From assembly GCF_014196845.1 (NCBI RefSeq), contig NZ_JACIEM010000001.1, positions 248,001 through 312,000 of the forward strand: 64,000 nt of DNA. Direction: 5' to 3'. The notes under the pieces are model-generated. The model did no database searches. It was given only the letters and a program-made list of their open reading frames with translations, and was not told where the DNA came from. A program made the translations under genes and the position numbers. This DNA comes from Aurantimonas endophytica. GTDB lineage: Bacteria; Pseudomonadota; Alphaproteobacteria; Rhizobiales; Rhizobiaceae. Each line of letters begins with the position of its first letter. Positions within the stretch are counted from its first letter, which is position 1. This document shows, one piece after another, positions 1 to 7,722 of this stretch.

Positions 1-207
1 GACACCCGGACCCGCCTCTCGATCCTCATGGGCATCCACAAGGCGCTGCGCGTCATCTTCGGGAAGTCGGAGCGGGTGTACCAATGGGTCGGAGCTCCAA
101 ACGCCCGCTTCGGTGGCAGGACGGCGATCGACGTCATGCTGAACGGGGAGATGACGGATCTTGTCCGCGTGCGCCGCTATCTGGATTCCGAGCGAGGGGC
201 GTGGTGA
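1..207 (+). CDS. MbcA/ParS/Xre-type antitoxin, C-terminal part (5' end outside window)
   Basis: The reading frame is open from the first base and ends at 205-207. The 68 visible residues match the antitoxin toxin-binding domain (DUF2384): a helix with IHKALRVIFG, then WVGAPNARFGG, then a short domain ending in a VRRYLDSERG-like tail. In this family an N-terminal Xre-like DNA-binding part, here off the window, represses the operon, and the C-terminal part blocks the RES toxin active site. The stop overlaps the GTG start of the RES gene by four bases (GTGA), typical of translationally coupled toxin-antitoxin pairs. The assignment is firm from both the motif and the neighbour. Confidence 0.85.
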   Translation, partial: DTRTRLSILMGIHKALRVIFGKSERVYQWVGAPNARFGGRTAIDVMLNGEMTDLVRVRRYLDSERGAW

Positions 208-908
208 CTGCTGCGGTGCCCGTCGAGAGGGTGACCTGGAACCGGGCGTGCCGCATCATCCGCAGCGTCTTCCCGCCGATCGACCTGTTCGAGGACATCG
301 CAGAGCCCGAAGATTGGCCAGCGATCCTCTCTGCCGAGATGAAGACCAACCCGCGGCTCATGGAGTCGGTCGGGGAGCTGGACCGCGTCGATCCCGCGCA
401 CCGTGTCGGCGGCTCGGGGTCGAGCTACCTGATGGCTCCGTTCACGCACGTGTCTTCCGACCGGGCGAGCCGGTTCTCCGACGGGAGCTTCGGGGTCCTC
501 TATGTCGGACGCACGTTCGATGTCGCCCTCTCGGAAACCATCCATCACCACGCCGCCTTCATGGCAGCCACAGACGAGCCGGAGAACTGGGACTGCCAGT
601 TCCGGGAGATCGTCCTCGACGTCGACGCCAAGCTTCATTGCGTAGACGAGGTCTCCCATCGGGAGCTTCTCTGGCTGGACGACTACACCCAAAGCCAGGC
701 CTTCGCGGTGGCGATGCGCTCGGCGCGCTCGGATGGCATCCGCTACCCCAGCGTCAGGTGCGTCGGCGGGACATGCGCGGCGCTGTTCCGCCCCGACCTC
801 GCGTCGAATGCCGTCCAGGGCCGTCACCTGGACTATCACTGGAACGGGAGGGAGGTAGATCTCGTGCGGGACCACACGAAGGTAAGGGTGTTCCGCGTCG
901 TTCGATAG
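204..908 (+). CDS. RES-domain toxin (NAD+-degrading type)
   Basis: A 234-residue RES-domain protein. Characterised family members are toxins that break down NAD+ by phosphorolysis or act as ADP-ribosyltransferase-like enzymes. Visible family positions are Arg90 in RFSDGSFGVLYVG, Arg103, Glu111 in ALSETIHHH and Ser183 in YPSVR, followed by GGTCAALFRPD. The frame is open further upstream, but the GTG at 204 is chosen because it overlaps the antitoxin stop by four bases and the homology begins near VTWNRACRIIR. Together with the upstream gene it forms a type II toxin-antitoxin pair. No lesion is visible, so the toxin looks intact. Confidence 0.88.
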   Translation: MTAAVPVERVTWNRACRIIRSVFPPIDLFEDIAEPEDWPAILSAEMKTNPRLMESVGELDRVDPAHRVGGSGSSYLMAPFTHVSSDRASRFSDGSFGVLYVGRTFDVALSETIHHHAAFMAATDEPENWDCQFREIVLDVDAKLHCVDEVSHRELLWLDDYTQSQAFAVAMRSARSDGIRYPSVRCVGGTCAALFRPDLASNAVQGRHLDYHWNGREVDLVRDHTKVRVFRVVR

Positions 909-1177
909 TTGGCGTCGCGAGGAGCGGCTACTGTACACGCCGGAGAGGATGGTCGTGCTTCTATCAAGTGTCCTTCGAGAGGTGGCCCACGGCCAGGGCT
1001 AGTAGTGCGTTGAGTGGCGCCGTCCGAGGCCTAAGTAAAACACCAGCCCGCGCCGCTCCCGCCGATCGGCAATTATTTCCGATTTGGGTGGAAAGCCGTC
1101 GGGCCGCTTTCGATCCGGATACGTGGGAAAGCTGCCGTCTTGGTCGCCAAGCCATCAGCCGTCAGATGCATCGCTAC

Positions 1178-2068
1178 TCAGTTCCCGCGATGACCCAGGA
1201 GCCATTCCCGCACCACTGCCGTCGGAATGGGATGGCGAGGCTTGCGAAGGGTGACGACGTAGGCGTTCAAGCCTCCATGCATTACAGTGGGGAATGCCTT
1301 TACAAGGCGGCCGGCCTGAAGGTCGCCCTCCACGAGGAAACGGCTAGCGACAGCCACACCTTGCCCGGCGGCCGCAGCATCGATCGCAAGCGAGGTCTGG
1401 CTGAACCGCACCTGTCGGGCGGTCGGGGGAACGTTGCGTCCCAGGACGCGCTCGGCGAACTCCGGCCAGAGGTCGTGCGCGTCGTTCAGGAACGTGACGC
1501 GGTCAAACTCCCCCGGGGCCAAACTGCGCACCCCGGCACCAAGGACGGACGGACTGCACACGGCCACGACCTCCTGCTCGAACAGCAGGTCCGCGACGAG
1601 GCCGTGTCCGAACGGCGGGCGGCCTTGGCGAACCGCGACATCGACGCCGTCCGTCTGGAAGTTCGACAGGCCCTCCGTGGCGAGAATGCGAAGTTCGATC
1701 TCGGGATGGGTTTCGGCGATATCAGGTAGGCGTGGCAGGAGCCACTTCGAGGCGAAGGTCGGCGTGACGCTGATCGTCAGCCGCTCCGGCTCGGGGCGCA
1801 GCGCCGCTGTAGCCTCCGTCATCAGTTCGAAGGCCCGGCGCAACTGAGTCGCGTAGCCTCGGCCCGGAGCGGTCAGGGCGAGGGATCGCGGCAGGCGCTC
1901 GAACAGGCGGATGCCGAGGTCGGCTTCGAGTGCCCGGACGTGCTGCGCCACGGCGCCCTGCGTGACGCCCAGTTCCTCCGCGGCGATACGGAAGTTGAGG
2001 TGCCGCGCCGACGCTTCAAAAGCGCGCAATGCATTCAGCGGAGGGAGGCGGTGCGGGGAGCGAGTCAC
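1178..2068 (-). CDS. LysR-family transcriptional regulator (GcvA-like)
   Basis: A 296-residue LysR regulator. The N-terminal winged helix covers about residues 8-66 (LNALRAFEASARHLNFRIAA, then TQGAVAQHVRALE), and the substrate-binding domain runs from about 95 to 290 with the family pattern VSVTP/FASKWLLPRL. It resembles the GcvA/AmpR-like branch. It is transcribed away from the SDR gene at 2185, with about 115 bp between them, so it probably controls that SDR-exporter pair; the effector is unknown. The 270 bp between it and the RES gene hold no recognisable gene. Confidence 0.88.
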   Translation of the reverse strand: MTRSPHRLPPLNALRAFEASARHLNFRIAAEELGVTQGAVAQHVRALEADLGIRLFERLPRSLALTAPGRGYATQLRRAFELMTEATAALRPEPERLTISVTPTFASKWLLPRLPDIAETHPEIELRILATEGLSNFQTDGVDVAVRQGRPPFGHGLVADLLFEQEVVAVCSPSVLGAGVRSLAPGEFDRVTFLNDAHDLWPEFAERVLGRNVPPTARQVRFSQTSLAIDAAAAGQGVAVASRFLVEGDLQAGRLVKAFPTVMHGGLNAYVVTLRKPRHPIPTAVVREWLLGHRGN

Positions 2069-2184
2069 CCAGTAGATTTCCTACAGTATCAAGAGCGAGC
2101 TTCTCCATAGTCCCTCGTCCCCTGTGATGCCATAGCTTGGATGTTGGGGCCGGGATCGGCCTTCCCGCATCACAGGAGCTAGCC

Positions 2185-2886
2185 ATGGCGGACCGGATCG
2201 CCATCGTCACCGCAGGGGGCAGCGGCATGGGTGCCGCCGCCGCCAGGCGCCTCGCCGCGGATGGCTACAAGGTCGCCATCCTTTCGTCTTCGGGCAAGGG
2301 CGAGGCGCTGGCCGCCGAGCTCGGCGGCTACGGGGTGACGGGATCGAACCAGTCGAACGACGACCTGAAGCGCTTGGTCGACGGCACGATGGAACGCTGG
2401 GGTCGGGTGGATGTCCTCGTGAACAGCGCGGGGCACGGCCCAAGGGCACCCATCCTCGATATCACCGACGACGAGTGGCATATCGGGATGGACGTCTACC
2501 TCCTGAACGTCGTCCGTCCCGTCCGCCTGGTCGCGCCCATCATGAAGGCACAGAAGGGCGGAGCGATCGTCAACGTCTCCACCGCCTGGGCCTTCGAGCC
2601 GAGTGCGATGTTCCCGACCTCTGGTGTGTTCCGGGCGGGACTGGCCGCCTTCACCAAGATCTTTGCCGACGCCTACGCGTCGGACGGCGTGCGCATGAAC
2701 AACGTCCTGCCGGGCTGGATCGATAGTCTGCCGGCGACAGAGGAGCGGCGACAGGGCGTGCCCATGGGGCGCTACGGCACCGCGGAGGAAGTCGCGGCCA
2801 CGATCGCCTTCCTCGCCTCGGACGGCGCCGGCTACATCACGGGCCAGAACATCCGCGTCGACGGCGGCGTGACACGCTCGGTCTGA
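2185..2886 (+). CDS. Atypical short-chain dehydrogenase/reductase lacking the YxxxK motif
   Basis: A 233-residue SDR-fold protein. The nucleotide-binding glycine motif is present near the N terminus (TAGGSGMG) and the NSAG motif follows. The C-terminal part (LPGWIDSLP, GYITGQNIRVDGG) is typical of the family. At the catalytic site the usual Tyr and Lys are replaced: the aligned stretch reads TSGVFRAGLAAFTK, giving Ser for Tyr and Arg for Lys. It may therefore be a divergent reductase or a non-catalytic binder. The ATG at 2185 follows an AGGAG at 2173-2178. An EamA transporter starts 5 bp after the stop, so the two form an operon divergent from the LysR gene. Confidence 0.85.
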   Translation: MADRIAIVTAGGSGMGAAAARRLAADGYKVAILSSSGKGEALAAELGGYGVTGSNQSNDDLKRLVDGTMERWGRVDVLVNSAGHGPRAPILDITDDEWHIGMDVYLLNVVRPVRLVAPIMKAQKGGAIVNVSTAWAFEPSAMFPTSGVFRAGLAAFTKIFADAYASDGVRMNNVLPGWIDSLPATEERRQGVPMGRYGTAEEVAATIAFLASDGAGYITGQNIRVDGGVTRSV

Positions 2887-2891
2887 CGGAC

Positions 2892-3860
2892 ATGGCCGCG
2901 ACGACGATCCGCAGCACCGCGGCCGGAGAGCAGGCCGCGTCCGCCCTCGGTCTAGCCTATGCTGCCTTCGTCGCCCTCGGGTTGATCTGGGGCTCCAACT
3001 TCATCTTCGTGAAGTGGGCGGCTGAGTGGATTTCTCCAAGCCAGATCGTGCTCCTTCGCGTCCTGTTCGGATTCCTTCCCCTCCTCGTGACGAGCGTCGC
3101 AACCAGGGCGCTCCAATGGCGGGACTGGCGGCACGCCCACCACTTCGTGGTCATGTCTGTGCTGGCAACGACCTTCTACTACGTCGCCTTTGCCAAAGGC
3201 ACGGTACTGCTCTTGTCGAGCGTCGCCGGGATGCTGAGCGGCGCGATTCCGCTCTTCACCTTCGTGACGGCGCTGGCGTTCCTGCGCTCCGAGCCGATCA
3301 ACGCCCGCTCAGTCGTGGGCACGCTGCTTGGGTTCCTCGGCATCCTCCTGATTGCCCGTCCCTGGAACCAGGACCTCGGCGGCGTCGACCCGGTCGGCAT
3401 CTTATGGATGATCGCAGGCTCTTTCAGCGTCGGCGCGTCCTTCGTCTACGCCAAGAGGTTCATCAGCCCGCTCGGCCTGACGCCGCTGGCGCTGACGACC
3501 TACCAGATCGGCATCGCCCTTGTGCTGCTCGTGGCCACGACCGACCTCGATGGGATTGGCGCGGTGATTGGGGACACGCGAGCCTCGCTCGGGCTGGTGC
3601 TCGGCCTCGGCCTTTGCGGCACCGGGCTTGCCTACATTCTCTACTATCGGATCGTCGACCGCCTCGGCGCTGTCGCGGCATCTGGGGTGACGTACATCCC
3701 GCCCGTCGTGTCGCTAGCGATCGGGGCCATGCTTGTCGGCGAGCCCGTCAAGCCGCTCGACATCGTGGCAATGGGGGCGATCCTCGTCGGCGTCGCCGTG
3801 CTTCAGTCTGGTCGTGCACGTCAGCTCGCGAACAAGCCCGTGTCTTCATCTGAAGCGTGA
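2892..3860 (+). CDS. EamA-family (drug/metabolite) inner-membrane transporter
   Basis: A 322-residue membrane protein with ten predicted hydrophobic segments arranged as two tandem EamA repeats, about residues 20-150 and 165-305. The first repeat contains the family-typical LGLIWGSNFIFVKWAAEWISP, and the second ends in VGEPVKPLDIVAMGAILVGV. EamA proteins export small metabolites or amino acids; the substrate cannot be inferred. It follows the atypical SDR by 5 bp and is probably co-transcribed with it under the divergent LysR regulator. Confidence 0.88.
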   Translation: MAATTIRSTAAGEQAASALGLAYAAFVALGLIWGSNFIFVKWAAEWISPSQIVLLRVLFGFLPLLVTSVATRALQWRDWRHAHHFVVMSVLATTFYYVAFAKGTVLLLSSVAGMLSGAIPLFTFVTALAFLRSEPINARSVVGTLLGFLGILLIARPWNQDLGGVDPVGILWMIAGSFSVGASFVYAKRFISPLGLTPLALTTYQIGIALVLLVATTDLDGIGAVIGDTRASLGLVLGLGLCGTGLAYILYYRIVDRLGAVAASGVTYIPPVVSLAIGAMLVGEPVKPLDIVAMGAILVGVAVLQSGRARQLANKPVSSSEA

Positions 3861-4242
3861 GCGGTCTATCCTACGACGTCCGCTTTCAAGTGCGGGCGTC
3901 GTACAAGGGAGTGGCTTGGAAGGGTCGAAAACTGCCTTCAAGCTTGGTTGCGTACACTATTTTATGCTTGGTTCAGCCTTGGGCAAACGGTGAGGAGCTA
4001 TCGGCGCAGGTCGCGCGAGACCAGGCTGCCAGGGGCGGTGCCCGTCGCGTCCGGATCTCGCTTCAGCCAAAGCGCGCTGCGGACGGCGAACCTCTGAAAT
4101 ATCCGCGAGTGCGAGCATTCTAACGGCCGGAAATGAACTTCCTGCCGGATGAGACTTGGGGCAACCTGACGATTAATGGAAGTCGATTGGTTAACCCTCC
4201 TCGCGGAGCCGCGGAGGCTACCTGGCCTTCCGTGCTCCTTGC
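3861..4242. other. Gene-free interval
   Basis: About 380 bp after the EamA stop. Short open frames exist, but none shows a domain, a ribosome binding site or coding character. No repeat or hairpin stands out. It leads into the two gene remnants at 4243-4550. Confidence 0.5.
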
Positions 4243-4350
4243 TCAGGTCGGGATAGAAGCCTCGGCCATCCCATGGCGATCAAGGATGCGTCGCACGGTC
4301 CCGTCTTCCTTCATCCGGTTCATGTAGTCGGTCACGGCCGCCAGTATGTC
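4243..4350 (-). pseudogene. C-terminal remnant of an amino-acid ABC solute-binding protein
   Basis: On the minus strand the last 35 codons before a TGA read AAVTDYMNRMKEDGTVRRIL followed by a DRHG segment. This is the characteristic end of family-3 periplasmic solute-binding proteins (compare the generic pattern ALNAAIDKMKADGTLAKILEKYG). No homology continues upstream of about 4350, so only the tail survives. It overlaps the end of a LysE-like remnant in another frame, which indicates a deletion junction. Confidence 0.55.
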
Positions 4351-4550
4351 TGGCCTGCTGCCGGTCTGATGCCTGCAAAGAAGAGGGCGAGCACGCCCTC
4401 GAACCACCGCCGGGCGCCAGCAGGGGTGACGAGTAGATCGCGGAGGTCATGGCGGGTCACCCCGAAAGTGCTCAGCGCGAGCGAAACCGCAAGCGTCAGC
4501 ATGACGATGCCGAGGGCCGACGGCTTTTCCTCCCAGCAATTCATCTTCAT
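4332..4550 (-). pseudogene. Probable LysE-family exporter C-terminal remnant
   Basis: A minus-strand frame of about 72 codons contains a hydrophobic helix (IVMLTLAVSLALSTFGVT), then LRDLLVTPAGARRWFEGVLA and a second hydrophobic stretch. This order, helix, basic LRxLL linker, RRW, final helix, is that of the C terminus of LysE/RhtB amino-acid exporters. The rest of the gene is absent. The match is by pattern only, so the family call is moderate. With the neighbouring solute-binding fragment it marks a decayed amino-acid transport locus. Confidence 0.35.
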
Positions 4551-4621
4551 GCTGGGTGCCAATCGATCGAGAGCAAAGGTCTGTCGCGGCAGCAAAAGAC
4601 CAGTACCAAGGGCCCTTCGTG

Positions 4622-5656
4622 CTAGTCCGCTACCAACCGCTCTAGGTAGGGCAGGCCTTCGGCGTTGAACTCGCGCCGGATCAGGTCGACGCGGGCGATG
4701 GCCCGCTCGCGCGAGACGCCGAGATGGCGTTCCAATGCCGCTGCGGCCGCCTCGGCCTTGCCGCTTCCCAAACACTCGACAATGGCGAGATGCTCGGGAA
4801 GGAACGGCTCGGAAACGAACAGCCGCGGAGTCCATCGATAGAGGAACCGGTGAGCGATCAGCAGCGACTGGGGCAGCGTGATTGCCTGCATCAACGCTTG
4901 GTTTCCGCAATGGCCGAGCAGGGTGACGTGAAGATCTTCCTCCAGCGCGTCGAGGGTCGCGCCACCGATCTCGTCGGCCGCGATCGCCGTGTCGAGACGG
5001 GCACGCATCTGCGGCAGCAGCGTGTCAGGCAGCCGATCTGCCGCCTTGACCAGGGCCACCGGCTCCAGGATCGCCCGTAACTCGTAGAGTTCGCCGATGT
5101 ACCCGGGTGTCAGTGCCGGAGCATACCAGCGCGACCGCTCGTCCTTGCGCAAGATGCCGCGCTGTTGGAGCCGCCCGATCACGTCGCGCGCGACGGTGCG
5201 GCTGACGCCATAGTGCCGTGCGAGCCTTGCCTCGTTGACCCGCCAACTTGCGAATGAGATCCGCGCGACGATCTGATCCTCGATCTCGTCATAGATCCGT
5301 TCCCAGCTCGCCAATGACTTCAGCCGGGCAGGGTCCCCCGCTGCGGCCTGCGGTTCGGCGAAAGCAGAAGGGGCCTCGGCCGTCGCCGCTTGGGCAAGAA
5401 CGACGTAACCCTTGCCCTTGGCCTGTTTCAGCAAGCCTGCCCTCGCAAGTTCGGCAAGCGCTCTGCGGGCCGGGGGGCGACTGATCCCAAAGCGCACGGC
5501 CACCGTCGACTCGGTGAGATAGCTGCCCTCAGCCAGCGCGCCCGAAGCGATCTGGCCGGCTAGCGACGCGGCAGCCCGCTCGTAAAGCCGCGGCGCGGTC
5601 CCCGACACGGTCTCGGCGGCATTCCCGGTCGGTCTGGTGCCTCCGCAGTGCGGCAT
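4622..5656 (-). CDS. GntR/FCD-family regulator with two N-terminal winged helices
   Basis: A 344-residue regulator. A first GntR winged helix spans about residues 22-90 (LAGQIASGALAEGSYLTEST, FGISRPPARRALAELARAGLL). A second spans about 115-180 (IYDEIEDQIVARISF, HYGVSRTVARDVIGRLQQRGIL). An FCD ligand-binding domain fills about 186-330 (ELYELRAILEPVALVKAAD, EEDLHVTLL, HLAIVECL). FCD domains usually bind carboxylates or sugar acids through metal-chelating His/Asp. Two DNA-binding domains in one FCD protein is uncommon. It is divergent from the SDR-Ldh-TRAP genes and is the likely regulator of that operon. The frame is open further upstream, but homology begins at the ATG used here. Confidence 0.88.
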   Translation of the reverse strand: MPHCGGTRPTGNAAETVSGTAPRLYERAAASLAGQIASGALAEGSYLTESTVAVRFGISRPPARRALAELARAGLLKQAKGKGYVVLAQAATAEAPSAFAEPQAAAGDPARLKSLASWERIYDEIEDQIVARISFASWRVNEARLARHYGVSRTVARDVIGRLQQRGILRKDERSRWYAPALTPGYIGELYELRAILEPVALVKAADRLPDTLLPQMRARLDTAIAADEIGGATLDALEEDLHVTLLGHCGNQALMQAITLPQSLLIAHRFLYRWTPRLFVSEPFLPEHLAIVECLGSGKAEAAAAALERHLGVSRERAIARVDLIRREFNAEGLPYLERLVAD

Positions 5657-5784
5657 CGTCAATCCTGCTGGGTGGCGGGAGCGTACTCTTTCCAATGCCG
5701 TCGCTGTCGTCAAACGGCGACCCGCCATCTCAGGCGGACCGACGTCGACTCTGCCGAGGGGATTGCGCCGGAACTGATAATGTC

Positions 5785-5796
5785 TAGTGTACACGA
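5785..5796. promoter_or_regulatory. Candidate GntR operator
   Basis: The 12-mer TAGTGTACACGA reads as TnGTGTACACnA, a near-perfect dyad with an 8-bp perfect core (GTGTACAC at 5787-5794). It lies between the GntR/FCD gene and the SDR gene at 5829. FCD-type GntR proteins bind short TnGT...ACnA palindromes, so this is a plausible site. Its position also argues for the SDR start at 5829 rather than at the GTG inside the palindrome. Confidence 0.45.
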
Positions 5797-5828
5797 AGAA
5801 CATGGCTGATTGGGAGGTCGACCATTTC

Positions 5829-6572
5829 ATGACGGCACGGCTCGCAGGTAAACGGGCGTTCGTAACGGGTGCGGGCCAGGGAATCGGCCGCGCCATCACT
5901 CTCGCCTTCGCGGCGGAAGGCGCCTCGGTGGTCGCCGCCAGCCGCACCTTGGCGAAGATGCAAGACCTGCCGGGCAGGGCGTCGTCGGTCCGTCCCGTGG
6001 CGCTCGACGTGACCAATGGCGCCGCGGTGCGAAGCGCCGTGACGGAAGCTGGGCCGATCGACATCCTCGTCAATTGCGCCGGCTGGGTGCACAGCGGCAC
6101 CATCCTCGATTGCGACGATGCCGACTGGGCCAGGAGCCTCGACCAGAACGTCACCTCATGCTTTCACACGATCCGCGCCGTCCTGCCCGGCATGACCGGG
6201 CGGGGCAGCGGTTCCATAGTCAATGTCGCTTCTGTCGCCTCCAGCGTCACCGGTGTCGCCAACCGCGCCGCTTACGGCGCCGCCAAGGCAGCGATAATCG
6301 GCCTCACCAAGGGCGTGGCGCGCGACGTCATCCGCAGCGGCGTTCGGGTGAACGCGCTCTGCCCGGGCACGACCAGCTCCCCGTCGCTGGAGGAGCGGAT
6401 CGCCGCGACAGCGGATCCCGAGAAGACGCGCCGCGAGTTTGCCGAGCGTCAGCCGATCGGACGGCTGGGCACGGTCGAGGAGATGGCGGCCGCGGCGCTC
6501 TATCTCGCCGGAGACGAATCGAGCTTCACCACCGGGCAGCTCTTCGTCGTCGACGGCGGGCAGACGCTGTGA
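5829..6572 (+). CDS. SDR-family dehydrogenase (sugar-acid or hydroxyacid type)
   Basis: A 247-residue classical SDR. It has TGAGQGIG (NAD-binding), NCAG, the catalytic Ser in VASVAS, YGAAK (Tyr and Lys present), NALCPGT and the closing SFTTGQLFVVDGG. The region PSLEERIAA to RQPIGRLGTVEEMA resembles the group containing 2-keto-3-deoxy-L-fuconate and 3-hydroxybutyrate type 2 (DHRS6-like) dehydrogenases. The exact substrate is inference. GGGAGG lies about 13 bases before the ATG at 5829; an alternative ATG sits at 5802. Its stop overlaps the GTG of the next gene by four bases, so it heads the Ldh-TRAP operon. Confidence 0.87.
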   Translation: MTARLAGKRAFVTGAGQGIGRAITLAFAAEGASVVAASRTLAKMQDLPGRASSVRPVALDVTNGAAVRSAVTEAGPIDILVNCAGWVHSGTILDCDDADWARSLDQNVTSCFHTIRAVLPGMTGRGSGSIVNVASVASSVTGVANRAAYGAAKAAIIGLTKGVARDVIRSGVRVNALCPGTTSSPSLEERIAATADPEKTRREFAERQPIGRLGTVEEMAAAALYLAGDESSFTTGQLFVVDGGQTL

Positions 6573-7669
6573 GCGCGGCGATCGGGGCGTCCGAGGCGGC
6601 GATCGGCGGCCGGGTGATGCTGGGAGAACTCGATCGGTTCTGCCGGGCGGCGCTCGCGGCGGTCGGGGCCGATGCCCCGACGGTGGACGCGGCCGCACGC
6701 GCGATGCTGCACGGGACGCGGCACGGCGTCGACAGCCACGGTGTGCGGCTGCTGCCGCATTACGTTACCGTACTGAACGAGGGCCGCGTCAACCGGCGTC
6801 CGACACTCGCCGTCTCCCGGGAAAACGGTGCGACCGCTTCCCTCGACGCCGACCACGCGCATGGCGCACTGGCCGCCTATGTCGGCATGGAGCGGGCTAC
6901 CGAGATCGCGGCGGCGAACGGGATCGGCGCTGTCTCGATTCGCAACAGCTCGCATTTCGGACCAGCCGGCGCGTTTGCCTTGGCCGCTGCCGAAAAGGGG
7001 ATGATCGGCGTCGTGCTCTGCAATTCCGACAGTTTCGTGCGGCTGCACGACGGTGCGGCACGCTTTCATGGCACCAACCCAATCGCCTGTGCCGTGCCGT
7101 TCGCCGGAGAGCGCCCCTGGCTGCTGGACATGGCGACAAGCGCCGTCCCCTACAACCGCGTGCAGCTCTATCGCAGCCTCGGACGGGAACTGCCGGAAGC
7201 CGTCGCCTCCGATGGCGCAGGTCGCGACACGACCGACGCCGAAGCGGTGGAGATGCTGGCGCCGGTTGGGGCGGCGTTCGGCTTCAAGGGCGCCGGGCTC
7301 GCCGGTATGGTGGAGATATTCAGTGCCATCCTGAGCGGCATGGCGCCGGGCTTCGACATCCTGCCGATGGGGGGGCCAGACCTGGCGACGCCGCGCGGGC
7401 TCGGCGCCTTCGTCATGGCGGTGCGCCCGGACGCGTTCGTCGGGCGCGAAGTCTTCGAAGCGGGGATGCGGCGCTATGTCGAGGGATTGCGTGCCTCACC
7501 CCCCCGGCCGGGCAGCCGGGTGATGGCTCCGGGGGATCGCGAGTGGGCGGAGGCCGCGCGGCGGGAGGCTACGGGGGCCCCGGTCGACCCGGAGACGATG
7601 AAGGAATTCCAAGAACTCGCCAAGCGCTACGGGCTGGCGTCGCCGGCAATCGAAATCGGCGGCACCTGA
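6569..7669 (+). CDS. Ldh-family (malate/L-lactate dehydrogenase superfamily) oxidoreductase
   Basis: A 366-residue protein of the NAD(P)-dependent Ldh_2 family, which reduces or oxidises 2-keto or 2-hydroxy acids and is unrelated to classical LDH. The active-site stretch RHGVDSHGVRLLPHY is visible near residue 50, then RNSSHFGPAGAFALAA, FHGTNPIACAVP and LLDMATSAVPYNRV. The GTG at 6569 overlaps the SDR stop (GTGA); an internal ATG at 6617 is a possible alternative start. It sits between the SDR and a DctP gene, so its substrate is probably the acid imported by the TRAP system or an intermediate derived from it. Confidence 0.88.
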   Translation: MSAAIGASEAAIGGRVMLGELDRFCRAALAAVGADAPTVDAAARAMLHGTRHGVDSHGVRLLPHYVTVLNEGRVNRRPTLAVSRENGATASLDADHAHGALAAYVGMERATEIAAANGIGAVSIRNSSHFGPAGAFALAAAEKGMIGVVLCNSDSFVRLHDGAARFHGTNPIACAVPFAGERPWLLDMATSAVPYNRVQLYRSLGRELPEAVASDGAGRDTTDAEAVEMLAPVGAAFGFKGAGLAGMVEIFSAILSGMAPGFDILPMGGPDLATPRGLGAFVMAVRPDAFVGREVFEAGMRRYVEGLRASPPRPGSRVMAPGDREWAEAARREATGAPVDPETMKEFQELAKRYGLASPAIEIGGT

Positions 7670-7722
7670 GGAGGGACAGCTCGGCGAACCGATTATCGAC
7701 TAAACTTAACGGGAGGAACAGC

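Noticed and set aside
5657-6154. N-terminal extension of the GntR/FCD reading frame
   Set aside because: It overlaps the start of the divergent SDR gene and its operator, and homology starts at 5656.
6074-6568. Upstream extension of the Ldh-family frame
   Set aside because: It lies inside the SDR gene in another frame and is Arg-rich noise; the GTG at 6569 overlapping the SDR stop is a better start.
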